DNA from: Streptomyces africanus
GTDB taxonomy: Bacteria; Actinomycetota; Actinomycetes; Streptomycetales; Streptomycetaceae
Length of the DNA stretch: 39,884 bases
NCBI RefSeq assembly: GCF_002150735.1
Contig: NZ_MUKA01000209.1
Coordinates: forward strand, 1-39,884
Direction: 5' to 3'
This document shows, in pieces, positions 30,634 to 38,016 of this stretch; the first letter of the stretch is position 1, and every line of letters begins with the position of its first letter. The position numbers and the translations under genes are program-made. A model generated the notes under the pieces. The model ran no database searches and was not told where the DNA came from. It worked only from the letters and a program-made list of their open reading frames with translations.

Positions 30634-31950
30634 TCAACCGGTCGCGCACGCCGTCCCGTTGAGGTTGTACGCGGCCGGTCCGGCGCTGTTGCCGCCGTGA
30701 CTGGCCTGATAGCCGATGCTCACGCTCGCGCCCGGCGCGATGGTGCCGTTGTAGGACACGTTGGTCGCGGTCACCGACCCGGACGAGGGCGTGTAGGTGG
30801 CGCCCCAGCCGCCCGTGACCGTCTGCCCGGCCGGGAGCGTGAAGCCGAGTTTCCAGCCGTTGACCGTCGTCGTACCGGTGTTGGTGAGGGTCACGGAGGC
30901 GGTCAGGCCGGTGTTCCAGGCGTTCACCGCGGCCGTCACCTTGCAGGCGCCGGGCTGGGGCTGGGGAGCCGGCCCGGACTTGTCGAGGCCGAAGAAGGTG
31001 AGCACGCGGGACGCCATGCCCTGGGCGTACAGGTTGTGGCCGACGCCCTGGAGGCTGACGGCCTCCACGGGGGCCTGGTCACCCGTGCCGCCGTAGCGGG
31101 TGCGGGTCCAGCCGGACTGGGGCGTGTCGGTGGCGGCCGGTGTCTGGCTCACGCCCTGCACGTTCGTCCACTGTTTGATCTGCTCCCCGAAGTTGGGGTA
31201 GCGCAGGACGTCGTCCTCGGTGCCGTGCCAGATCTGCATGCGCGGACGGGGGCCGCTGTAGCCGGGGTACGCGTTCCGGACCAGGTCGCCCCACTCCTTC
31301 GGGGTGTGGGTGATCGTGCCGCCCGAGCAGTTGCTGTTCCACTCGGAGCCGTCGGTGGTGGCGAAGCAGGCGAACGGCACGCCGGAGAAGGCGGCGCCCG
31401 CCGCGAACACGTCGGGGTAGTCGCCGAGCAGGACGTTCGTCATCATCGCGCCGGAGGAGATGCCCGTGGCGAACACCCGGCCGGTGTCGGCGTCGTAGGT
31501 GCGGGTCACCCAGTCGATCATCGACTTGATGCCGACCGGGTCGCTGCCGCCGCCGCGGCGCAGTGCCTGGGGCGAGGAGACGTCGAAGCACTTGCTGCTG
31601 CGCGTGACGGACGGGTAGAGCACGATGAAGCCGTACTGGTCGGCCAGGGTGTCGTACTCGGTGCCGTTGTACATGTCCGGGCCCGAACCGGTGCACCAGT
31701 GCACGGCGACCACGACCGCCGGGTTCGGTCGGACGCTCTCCGGCACGTACAGGTACATCCGCAGGTTGCTGGGGTTCGTGCCGAAGTCCGTGACCTCGGT
31801 GAGGGTCGCGGTGGGTACGGCCTTCGCACGGGCGGCGGCCTCGGGTGCGGTGAGCGCGGTGACCGCGAGCAACGGCAGCAGCGCGGCGAGGAGCGCGAGG
31901 AGCATCGACCGCAGCGGTCTCCTCGTCATGGGCTGGGGGGTGGCAGGCAC
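30634..31950 (-). CDS. Secreted CE1-type esterase (PHB depolymerase-like) with C-terminal CBM2
   Basis: 438 residues. Signal peptide (RRPLRSMLLALLAALLPLLAVTALTA, cleavage about residue 40), an alpha/beta-hydrolase domain of the poly(3-hydroxybutyrate)-depolymerase/acetyl xylan esterase family, with nucleophile Ser165 in ATGISSGAMM, and the His in GVGHNLYAQG. After a short Pro-rich linker (PAPQPQPG) comes a CBM2 module (ACKVTAAVNAWNTGLTA ... YNLNGTACATG) with flanking Cys. It would deacetylate or de-feruloylate xylan attached to cellulose or xylan. The start is GTG 31950, with AAGGGA upstream. It follows the GH62 gene by 53 bp, so the two form an operon. Confidence 0.93.
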   Translation of the reverse strand: MPATPQPMTRRPLRSMLLALLAALLPLLAVTALTAPEAAARAKAVPTATLTEVTDFGTNPSNLRMYLYVPESVRPNPAVVVAVHWCTGSGPDMYNGTEYDTLADQYGFIVLYPSVTRSSKCFDVSSPQALRRGGGSDPVGIKSMIDWVTRTYDADTGRVFATGISSGAMMTNVLLGDYPDVFAAGAAFSGVPFACFATTDGSEWNSNCSGGTITHTPKEWGDLVRNAYPGYSGPRPRMQIWHGTEDDVLRYPNFGEQIKQWTNVQGVSQTPAATDTPQSGWTRTRYGGTGDQAPVEAVSLQGVGHNLYAQGMASRVLTFFGLDKSGPAPQPQPGACKVTAAVNAWNTGLTASVTLTNTGTTTVNGWKLGFTLPAGQTVTGGWGATYTPSSGSVTATNVSYNGTIAPGASVSIGYQASHGGNSAGPAAYNLNGTACATG

Positions 31951-32003
31951 GTCCGGGGTCCCTTCGGTTGTCAGGCGCGGCTCGCAGGACGTCGTGCGGT
32001 GGT

Positions 32004-33101
32004 TCAGCAGGTGGAGTTCGTCTGGGTCAGCAGGGCCAGCCGCCAGGGCAGCCGGTAGTAGTCGCCGCTGGATGCCGGGTCCATCCCCTGGTAGAGGAAC
32101 TGGAGGCGGCACGGGTCGATCGTGAGGGTCTGGTCGACGCCGGCGCGGATCATCTCGCCGTGGCTGAAGTCCCTGGTCCAGGCGGGCTGTCCGGCTTCGA
32201 AGGTGACGTTGGACGAGCGGGCGAAGGGGTTGGCCTCGGTGTCGGCGAGCGGTTTCCACGCGCCGCCCGGGCTGTCGGCGGTCCAGGCCCGGAAGTAGCG
32301 CCGCCAGTCGGATCCGGTCGCGAGGGCCTCGACGAGCATGAGGTAGCCGCCCCCGTCGCCGAGCCGGTAGACGTTGCCCGCCTCGAAGAGGTCGAAGCGG
32401 TTGGGCTCGGACAGCACGACGGCGGTGTCGCGGAAGCCGTTCGGGAACTCGGCGAGGGTGGTGCGCGAGCGGTACTGGTGGCCGTTGCCGTCCGAGAAGA
32501 ACAGGTAGCAGTCCGTCCGGTCGCAGATCGTCCAGAAGTCCAGCCAGGCGCCGTCGCCCTTGTTCTCGGTCACGACGGGCGGCTCACCGTCGAAGAAGTT
32601 CCGCGGGGCACTCCAACTGAGCGGATCCGAGGGGTCCTTGGTGGTGGAGTAGGACGGCGGTCCGGTCTGGTAGACCATGTACCAGGTCTGCTGGGGCGCG
32701 AAGTAGAAGACCTGGGGCGCCGCGGCGTACCGATCGCCGATGTCCGGGTTGGCGTCGAGGAACGCCTGGGGAGCCGAGGCTGCCTCGGACCACCGGGCGA
32801 AGCTCGTGTGCCCGAGACTCCAGCGCCCGGCGCTGTCGGCCGTCGTGAAGTAGACGTGCCAGCGGTCCCGATACCGGAACACCGTCGGATCCTTGACCGA
32901 GAGGATCGGGTGGCCGGCGTCCGGTTCCGGGCTGATCAGCGGGCCGGTCGAGGACCAGGTGAACGACTCCGGCAGGGAACCCGCGCGGCCCGGCCGCGGC
33001 GTGTCCGCGGCCGCCGGTCCCGGGCCCAGGGCCGGCACACCGACCGCCAGCAGCATGAACACCAGCACGTTGACGAACGTACGCATGCGCGGAGTCCTCA
33101 T
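32004..33101 (-). CDS. Secreted GH62 alpha-L-arabinofuranosidase
   Basis: 365 residues, exported (signal MRTPRMRTFVNVLVFMLLAVGVPALG, cleavage near AAA, residue 30-32). A five-blade GH62 domain: FTWSSTGPLISPEPDAGHPILSVKDPTVF with the base Asp71, the acid Glu239 in RFDLFEAGNVYRL, ATGSDWRRYFRAWTADS, and the C-terminal DPCRLQFLYQGMDPASSGDYYRLPWRLALLT. It removes arabinose side chains from arabinoxylan. No CBM is attached, unlike many homologues. The start is ATG 33101, with GAGAGGGCGGG upstream. First gene of the operon with the CE1 esterase. A LacI/CebR-like operator lies upstream. Confidence 0.95.
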   Translation of the reverse strand: MRTPRMRTFVNVLVFMLLAVGVPALGPGPAAADTPRPGRAGSLPESFTWSSTGPLISPEPDAGHPILSVKDPTVFRYRDRWHVYFTTADSAGRWSLGHTSFARWSEAASAPQAFLDANPDIGDRYAAAPQVFYFAPQQTWYMVYQTGPPSYSTTKDPSDPLSWSAPRNFFDGEPPVVTENKGDGAWLDFWTICDRTDCYLFFSDGNGHQYRSRTTLAEFPNGFRDTAVVLSEPNRFDLFEAGNVYRLGDGGGYLMLVEALATGSDWRRYFRAWTADSPGGAWKPLADTEANPFARSSNVTFEAGQPAWTRDFSHGEMIRAGVDQTLTIDPCRLQFLYQGMDPASSGDYYRLPWRLALLTQTNSTC

Positions 33102-33162
33102 CGACCCGCCCTCTCGTGAGGGGAAGCGTCCGACCGGCATGGTGGCATGGACATGGCTCTCA

Positions 33163-33176
33163 TGGAAGCGCTCCCA
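33163..33176 (-). promoter_or_regulatory. CebR-like (LacI family) operator upstream of GH62
   Basis: On the minus strand TGGGAGCGCTTCCA, one base away from the perfect palindrome TGGGAGCGCTCCCA that the cellobiose-responsive LacI repressor CebR binds in Streptomyces. It lies 62 bp upstream of the GH62 ATG. Cello-oligosaccharide induction is therefore likely for the xylan operon. The gene-free stretch 33102-33467 contains this and the next two elements. Confidence 0.65.
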
Positions 33177-33238
33177 CGCTGCTTCCCGCTGCTCCACCGC
33201 TCCGACCAGGTCCGACCGAATGTGTTCTGCGCGAGGCG

Positions 33239-33267
33239 TTGACTAGAAAGCGCTTGCCCTCTACGTT
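33239..33267 (+). promoter_or_regulatory. Sigma70-like promoter with a LacI-type operator in the spacer
   Basis: TTGACT (33239-33244), 17-bp spacer, TACGTT (33262-33267). The spacer contains GAAAGCGCTTGCC (33246-33258), a LacI-family half-symmetric GCGC-centred operator. A weaker GCGC-centred site, CGGAAGCGCCTCCG, is at 33286-33299. It would drive the pectate lyase genes with a leader of about 190 nt, unless another promoter lies closer. Confidence 0.5.
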
Positions 33268-33412
33268 CCGTTCAGAAGTGTGACCCGGAAGCGCCTCCGC
33301 CAGGGCGCCCGCCGGGGCCTGCCCCGCCCGGGGAAGTGCACCCCTGAGGCATGGCAGGGCCTCCGGTCCGGCCGCACACAGCGCGCGCGGTGAACAACAT
33401 GGCGAATGTCAT

Positions 33413-33424
33413 TCATGTACATGA
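33413..33424 (+). promoter_or_regulatory. Palindrome upstream of the PL1 pectate lyase gene
   Basis: Perfect 12-bp palindrome TCATGTACATGA, 43 bp before ATG 33468, also flanked by GTCAT (33408-33412) and ATGAC. It is a candidate operator for a pectin-responsive regulator (GntR- or IclR-like); the regulator is not in the window. Confidence 0.4.
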
Positions 33425-33467
33425 CCGACCTGGCACCATGAAGGCACCACGAAGGGACGCACCCCAC

Positions 33468-34448
33468 ATGCGTACTCATCCCCCACATACACGTGTCCTC
33501 AGATCCACCCTGGCGCTCGCCGCCGCATCCGCACTGGCGACCGTGGCGGTCCTGGCCGTTCCCCAGCCGGCCGGGGCCGCCGAGACCTCGCCCATCGGGT
33601 TCGGCGCGGGGACGACCGGCGGCGGCAGCGCCTCGGCGGTCACCGTCTCCACGCTGAGCGCCTTCGAGTCGGCGGTGACCGGCAACTCGGCCAAGGTCGT
33701 GCGGGTCAACGGCCTGATCTCGCTGAGCGGTCAGGTCGACATCGGGTCCAACACGACCGTCCTGGGCGTGGGTTCGGCCTCCGGGTTCACCGGCGGCGGA
33801 CTCCGGCTGAAGAAGGTCTCGAACGTCGTCATCCGCAACCTCAACATCAGCAAGCCGCTGGCGCCCGCCGACGGCATCACCGTCGAGGCGTCGAGCAAGG
33901 TCTGGATCGACCACAACTCCTTCTCGGCCGACCGCGATCACGACAAGGACCACTACGACGGCCTGCTGGACGTCAACCACGGCGCGGACAACGTCACGGT
34001 GTCCTGGAACACCTTCAAGAACCACTTCAAGGGCTCGCTCGTCGGCCACAGCGACAACAACGCGAGCCAGGACACCGGGCACCTGAAGGTGACGTACCAC
34101 CACAACCACTTCAGCAACGTGTACTCGCGCATCCCGAGCCTGCGGTTCGGCACCGGGCACTTCTACAACAACTACGTCGACGGCGCCGAGACCGCCTGCC
34201 ACTCGCGCATGGGCGCCCAGATGCTGGTCGAGAACAACGTCTTCCGTTCGACGAAGGTCGCGGTCACCACGAACCGCAGCAGCGACGTCGACGGATACGC
34301 CAACCTGCGCGGCAACGATCTCGGTGGAGCCGCCACCGAGGTCTCGCGGGTCGGCAGCTTCACCAGCCCGCCGTACGCCTACACGGCGGAGCCGGCCTCG
34401 TCCGTCGTCGCCTCGGTGACGTCGGGTGCGGGCGCCGGAAAGCTCTGA
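33468..34448 (+). CDS. Secreted pectate lyase, polysaccharide lyase family 1
   Basis: 326 residues with a signal peptide (VLRSTLALAAASALATVAVLAVPQPAGA, cleavage about residue 38). Right-handed parallel beta-helix typical of PL1: VVIRNLNISKPLAPADGITVEASSKVWIDHNSFS, the Ca-binding Asp region DHYDGLLDVNHGADNVTVSWNTF, YHHNHFSNVYSRIPSLRFGTGHFYNNY with the catalytic Arg, and AVTTNRSSDVDGY. It cleaves polygalacturonate by beta-elimination using Ca2+. The start is ATG 33468; an in-frame ATG at 33438 is less likely, lacking a ribosome binding site. The PL3 gene follows 56 bp later in the same operon. Confidence 0.94.
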   Translation: MRTHPPHTRVLRSTLALAAASALATVAVLAVPQPAGAAETSPIGFGAGTTGGGSASAVTVSTLSAFESAVTGNSAKVVRVNGLISLSGQVDIGSNTTVLGVGSASGFTGGGLRLKKVSNVVIRNLNISKPLAPADGITVEASSKVWIDHNSFSADRDHDKDHYDGLLDVNHGADNVTVSWNTFKNHFKGSLVGHSDNNASQDTGHLKVTYHHNHFSNVYSRIPSLRFGTGHFYNNYVDGAETACHSRMGAQMLVENNVFRSTKVAVTTNRSSDVDGYANLRGNDLGGAATEVSRVGSFTSPPYAYTAEPASSVVASVTSGAGAGKL

Positions 34449-34504
34449 CACCCCGTCCGCTCGGACACCCCCCATACGCTCAAGACGACAGAAGGAATCG
34501 GGAC

Positions 34505-35293
34505 ATGACTTCTGCGACACGTCCGCGCGCCCGCAGGCGCGCGCTGACCGGCGCGCTGGCCACTCTCGGCCTCTCGGTTGGCATGATCATGACCACCAAT
34601 GCGCCGACTGCGAGCGCCGCCACCTGGCCGACCCCCAACGGCAGCCAGGGGACGTCCTCCACCATCTCCGTGTCCGGCACCAAGGACTACGGGATGAAGC
34701 GGTTCTACGGCACCGGAAGCCTGGCCGGTGACGGCCAGGAGGAGGGCCAGGACCCGATCTTCAAGCTCGCGGACGGCGCGGTGCTGAAGAACGTCATCCT
34801 CGGCGCCCCCGCCGCCGACGGCATCCACTGCGAGGGCAGCTGCACGCTCCAGAACGTCTGGTGGGAGGACGTCGGCGAGGACGCCGCCACCTTCCGCGGC
34901 GGCAACGGCGCCACCTACCAGGTGATCGGCGGCGGCGCGAAGAAGGCGGCGGACAAGGTCTTCCAGCACAACGGCGGCGGCACGCTGAGCATCTCCAACT
35001 TCGCGGTGCAGGAGTTCAAGACGCTCTACCGCTCCTGCGGCGACTGCTCCACGCAGTACACCCGCAAGGTCAACCTCAACACCATCGACGTGACCGGCAC
35101 GGGCACCACCGCCCGGCTCGCCAGCATCAACGTCAACCGCAACGACGTGGCGACGCTGCGGAACATCACGATCCGCAACGACTCCGGCCGCAAGGTCGTC
35201 CCCTGCCAGAAGTACAACAACAACACCGCTGTCGGATCCGGACCCGACAGCACGAACTGCCTCTACTCCACCTCGGACATCACCTACAAGTAG
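34505..35293 (+). CDS. Secreted pectate lyase, polysaccharide lyase family 3
   Basis: 262 residues. Signal peptide with an N-terminal Arg cluster (RPRARRRALTGALATLGLSVGMIMTTNAPTASA, cleavage near residue 38), then the PL3 beta-helix: WPTPNGSQGTSSTISVSGTKDYGMKRFYG, VILGAPAADGIHCEGSCTLQNVWWEDVGEDAATF, GGAKKAADKVFQHNGGGTLSISNF and several paired Cys for disulfides. It cleaves de-esterified pectin, complementing the PL1 enzyme encoded just upstream. GAAGGA precedes ATG 34505. It ends the operon and is followed by a hairpin. Confidence 0.95.
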   Translation: MTSATRPRARRRALTGALATLGLSVGMIMTTNAPTASAATWPTPNGSQGTSSTISVSGTKDYGMKRFYGTGSLAGDGQEEGQDPIFKLADGAVLKNVILGAPAADGIHCEGSCTLQNVWWEDVGEDAATFRGGNGATYQVIGGGAKKAADKVFQHNGGGTLSISNFAVQEFKTLYRSCGDCSTQYTRKVNLNTIDVTGTGTTARLASINVNRNDVATLRNITIRNDSGRKVVPCQKYNNNTAVGSGPDSTNCLYSTSDITYK

Positions 35294-35326
35294 CCCCCGA
35301 GGCAACCACAACCCCCCACGGTGAAG

Positions 35327-35369
35327 GCGGCCGTGCGAAGCGTCCCCGGCGGGCGCTGCGCACGGCCGC
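35327..35369. terminator. Large hairpin terminator after the pectate lyase operon
   Basis: GCGGCCGTGCG (35327-35337) pairs with CGCACGGCCGC (35359-35369), and the loop itself can form an inner AGCG..CCC/GGG..GCT stem. It lies just before the convergent PaaX gene end at 35375, so it can serve both. Confidence 0.75.
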
Positions 35370-35374
35370 TCGCG

Positions 35375-36133
35375 TCATGCGCCGCGCACGCGCGCGCGTA
35401 CCTCCCCGACGAGCTCCCGCTGGTAGTCGGTGTAGGCGGCGCGCAGCCCCGCTCCCGGCCAGTCGGCGGGCAGGAGTCCGGGCGGCAGGACGGGGTCGGC
35501 CAGCAGGTGCCGCACGACGGCGGCGAAGGCGGTCAGACGATCGGCGGGGCGAGGCGCCTCGGTGATGTGGGCGAGCAGCGCCCGGGCCGTGGCGGACCAG
35601 GCGTCCAGCGGCCACAGGCTCCGGGCCAGCTCGCGAGCCGGCCGGCCGGGGCGGGCCGTGTAGTGCTGGGCCACCGGGTCCAGGTCGCCGGGCAGGGGGC
35701 GGGCCAGGTTGGCGGGGCGGAGCCAGACGCCCTCGCGGAGTTCGGCGAGCCGGAGGGCGGTCAGCCGGGCGCGCAGGTCGGCGCGTTCGGCGGGGCCGCG
35801 TCCCGTCGCGGTGACCACGACCATCTCCCAGTCCCCGTCCCACGCGCGCGTGCGCGGGTGCACGGCGTCGTCCTGACGGCGCTGGCGTTCCAGCAGCCGG
35901 TCGCTGAGGCGGTAGCCGGTGCCGGTGCGCCGCAGATCACCGGCGGCCACCATCCGGCTGAGCGCCGCCCGCAGTGTGGAGCCGCCGACGTCGAAGCCCT
36001 CCGTGAGCCGCACGAGCTCCCTGACCGGAAGTTCGGGGGGATGCGCGCCGAGCAGCAGGCTCAGCACGACCGACCGCGCGGACAGCGGCCGCAGATCGAG
36101 CGCGCCGGGCCGCGCCGGGACGTTCTTCGGCAT
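35375..36133 (-). CDS. PaaX family transcriptional regulator
   Basis: 252 residues. N-terminal winged helix (LDLRPLSARSVVLSLLLGAHPPELPVRELVRLTEGFDVGGSTLRAALSRMVAAGDLRRTGTGYRLSDRLLERQRRQDDAV), the conserved DGDWEMVVVTATGR and the effector domain (WLRPANL ... LRAAYTDYQRELVGEVRARV). PaaX repressors bind aryl- or acyl-CoA thioesters such as phenylacetyl-CoA. ATG 36133 is chosen, with a -10-like TACAGT 8 nt upstream (leaderless); GTG 36139 is also in frame. It is divergent from an AidB-like acyl-CoA dehydrogenase, its probable target. Confidence 0.9.
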   Translation of the reverse strand: MPKNVPARPGALDLRPLSARSVVLSLLLGAHPPELPVRELVRLTEGFDVGGSTLRAALSRMVAAGDLRRTGTGYRLSDRLLERQRRQDDAVHPRTRAWDGDWEMVVVTATGRGPAERADLRARLTALRLAELREGVWLRPANLARPLPGDLDPVAQHYTARPGRPARELARSLWPLDAWSATARALLAHITEAPRPADRLTAFAAVVRHLLADPVLPPGLLPADWPGAGLRAAYTDYQRELVGEVRARVRGA

Positions 36134-36141
36134 GGTCACGT

Positions 36142-36201
36142 ACTGTACGCGGCACCCTTTCGTGTTGCAGGATTGCTGCGACCGTAGGCCAAGTGCAACA
36201 C
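36142..36201. promoter_or_regulatory. Divergent paaX / aidB-like promoter region with long-spaced inverted repeat
   Basis: GTGTTGCA (36162-36169) and TGCAACAC (36194-36201) are perfect 8-bp inverted arms 24 bp apart, with additional TTGC words between. On the minus strand, -10 TACAGT (36142-36147) serves paaX. Half-sites about three turns apart could be bound by a PaaX tetramer or two dimers. Confidence 0.5.
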
Positions 36202-36208
36202 TCGACGT

Positions 36209-37876
36209 ATGGTCTCGACACTCGGCGCACAGCAGGCGTACGGCGGATCCGCCACGCACGACGTCACGAACCAGGCACCGCCGCTCGCCCCGTACGACGC
36301 CTCCGAGGACACGGCCCTGCTGGAGGGGCTCCGGCGGGAGGGCGCCGGGTGGGCCGAGGAGGACCTGCGGCGGCTCGGCAGGCAGGCCGGCAGTGTCCAG
36401 GCGCGGAAGTGGGCCGACCTGGCCAACCGCCACGAGCCGGAGCTGCGGACGCACGACCGGTACGGCAACCGCGTCGACGAGGTCGAGTTCCACCCGAGCT
36501 GGCATCACCTGATGGGCGCCGCGATCGCCGCGGGACTGGCCGCGTCCCCCTGGGCGGACGACCGGTCCGGCGCCCATGTCGCCCGGACCGCCGGCGGACT
36601 GGCGTGGGGGCACACGGAGGCGGGGCACGGCTGCCCGACGTCGATGACGTACGCGGCCGTCCCCGCGCTGCGCAGGCAGCCGGAACTGGCGAAGGTCTAC
36701 GAGCCGCTGCTGACCAGCCGGGAGTACGAGCCCGGCCTCCGGGTGCCGACGGAGAAGCGCGGGCTGCTGGCGGGCATGGGGATGACCGAGAAACAGGGCG
36801 GTTCCGACGTCCGGACGAACACCACGACGGCCACGCCCTCCTCCGAACCCGGGGTGTACACCCTGCGCGGGCACAAGTGGTTCACGTCGGCGCCGATGAG
36901 CGACGTGTTCCTGGTGCTGGCGCAGGCCCGGGGCGGCCTGTCCTGCTTCCTGGTGCCGCGCGTGCTGCCCGACGGCACCCGCAACACCTTCCGCATCCAG
37001 CGGCTGAAGGACAAGCTGGGCAACCGCTCCAACGCTTCCTGTGAGCCCGAGTTCGACGGGACCGTCGCCTGGCTGGTGGGGCCCGAGGGGCAAGGCGTCA
37101 AGACCATCATCGAGATGGTCAACTGCACGCGGCTGGACTGCGTGATGATGTCGGCCGCGCTGATGCGCACCTCCCTCGTGGAGGCCGGGCACCACGCGCG
37201 GCACCGCAGCGCGTTCGGCGCACGGCTGGTGGACCAGCCGCTGATGCGCAACGTTCTGGCCGATCTCGCGCTGGAGTCCGAGGCCGCCACGACGCTCACC
37301 CTGCGGCTGGCCGGCGCGGCCGACCGGGCGATCCGCGGCGACGACCGGGAGACCGCGTTCCGCCGGATCGCCACGGCCGTCGGCAAGTACTGGGTGACCA
37401 AACGAGGCCCGGCCTTCACCGCGGAAGCCCTGGAGTGCCTCGGCGGCAACGGCTACGTCGAGGACTCGGGCATGCCCCGGCACTACCGCGAGGCTCCCCT
37501 GCTGTCGATCTGGGAGGGCTCGGGGAACGTCAACGCCCTCGACGTGCTGCGGGCCCTGAGCCGCGAACCGGGCACGGCCGAGGCCCTGTTCGGCGAGTTC
37601 GCCCGCGCCCAGGGGGCGGACGCCCGGCTGGACGCGGCCGTGACGCGGCTGAAGAACCGGCTGTCGGGGGCGTCACAGACGACGGCCCGCCGTCTCGTGG
37701 AGGACATGGCCCTGACGCTCCAGGCCTCCCTCCTCGTCCGGTACGCCCCGCCGGCGGTCGCCGACGCGTTCTGCGCGACGCGGCTCGGGGGCGACTGGGG
37801 GTACGCCTTCGGGACGCTGCCGGAGGGCGCGGACCTCGGCGCGATCGTGGAGCGAGCGCTGCCGGGCGGGAACTGA
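36209..37876 (+). CDS. AidB-like acyl-CoA dehydrogenase
   Basis: 555 residues, FAD-dependent acyl-CoA dehydrogenase of the AidB subfamily. Characteristic: WGHTEAGHGCPTSMTYAAVPAL, GMGMTEKQGGSDVRTNTTTA, LKDKLGNRSNASCEPEFDG, LECLGGNGYVEDSGMPRHYREAPLLSIWEGSGNVNALDVLRAL, and the extra C-terminal helical domain. E. coli AidB is an adaptive-response protein that protects DNA from alkylation and has isovaleryl-CoA dehydrogenase side activity; whether this member does so is unknown. Controlled by the divergent PaaX regulator. The etfBA operon elsewhere in this window could supply the electron acceptor. Confidence 0.93.
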   Translation: MVSTLGAQQAYGGSATHDVTNQAPPLAPYDASEDTALLEGLRREGAGWAEEDLRRLGRQAGSVQARKWADLANRHEPELRTHDRYGNRVDEVEFHPSWHHLMGAAIAAGLAASPWADDRSGAHVARTAGGLAWGHTEAGHGCPTSMTYAAVPALRRQPELAKVYEPLLTSREYEPGLRVPTEKRGLLAGMGMTEKQGGSDVRTNTTTATPSSEPGVYTLRGHKWFTSAPMSDVFLVLAQARGGLSCFLVPRVLPDGTRNTFRIQRLKDKLGNRSNASCEPEFDGTVAWLVGPEGQGVKTIIEMVNCTRLDCVMMSAALMRTSLVEAGHHARHRSAFGARLVDQPLMRNVLADLALESEAATTLTLRLAGAADRAIRGDDRETAFRRIATAVGKYWVTKRGPAFTAEALECLGGNGYVEDSGMPRHYREAPLLSIWEGSGNVNALDVLRALSREPGTAEALFGEFARAQGADARLDAAVTRLKNRLSGASQTTARRLVEDMALTLQASLLVRYAPPAVADAFCATRLGGDWGYAFGTLPEGADLGAIVERALPGGN

Positions 37877-37878
37877 AC

Positions 37879-37895
37879 CACCCCTGCCCGGGGTG
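37879..37895 (+). terminator. Short hairpin after the AidB-like gene
   Basis: Immediately after the stop at 37876, the sequence can fold as CACCCC (37879-37884) with GGGGTG (37890-37895), loop 5 nt. Weak, and without a T-run. Confidence 0.35.
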
Positions 37896-37958
37896 AGAGA
37901 GCCGCCGTCGGCCAACGGGCGCACAGTTCGCGCACCGTCATCGCCCGATTCCGCTTCG

Positions 37959-37981
37959 TTGTCAGTGCCGTGGTGCAGACT
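37959..37981 (+). promoter_or_regulatory. Near-consensus PafBC (RecA-independent DNA-damage) promoter
   Basis: TTGTCAGTG (37959-37967), 8 nt, CAGACT (37976-37981). The mycobacterial and actinobacterial consensus is TTGTCRGTG-N8-TAnnnT; only the first base of the -10 differs. The GTG start is 35 bp downstream, with GGGGAGG before it. Confidence 0.65.
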
Positions 37982-38016
37982 CCCCGTCAGTTGGCACTTC
38001 GCCTGGGGAGGACAAC

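Noticed and set aside
30631..32058. A 475-codon plus-strand frame over the esterase gene
   Set aside because: Antisense shadow; the minus-strand esterase-CBM2 product is convincing throughout.
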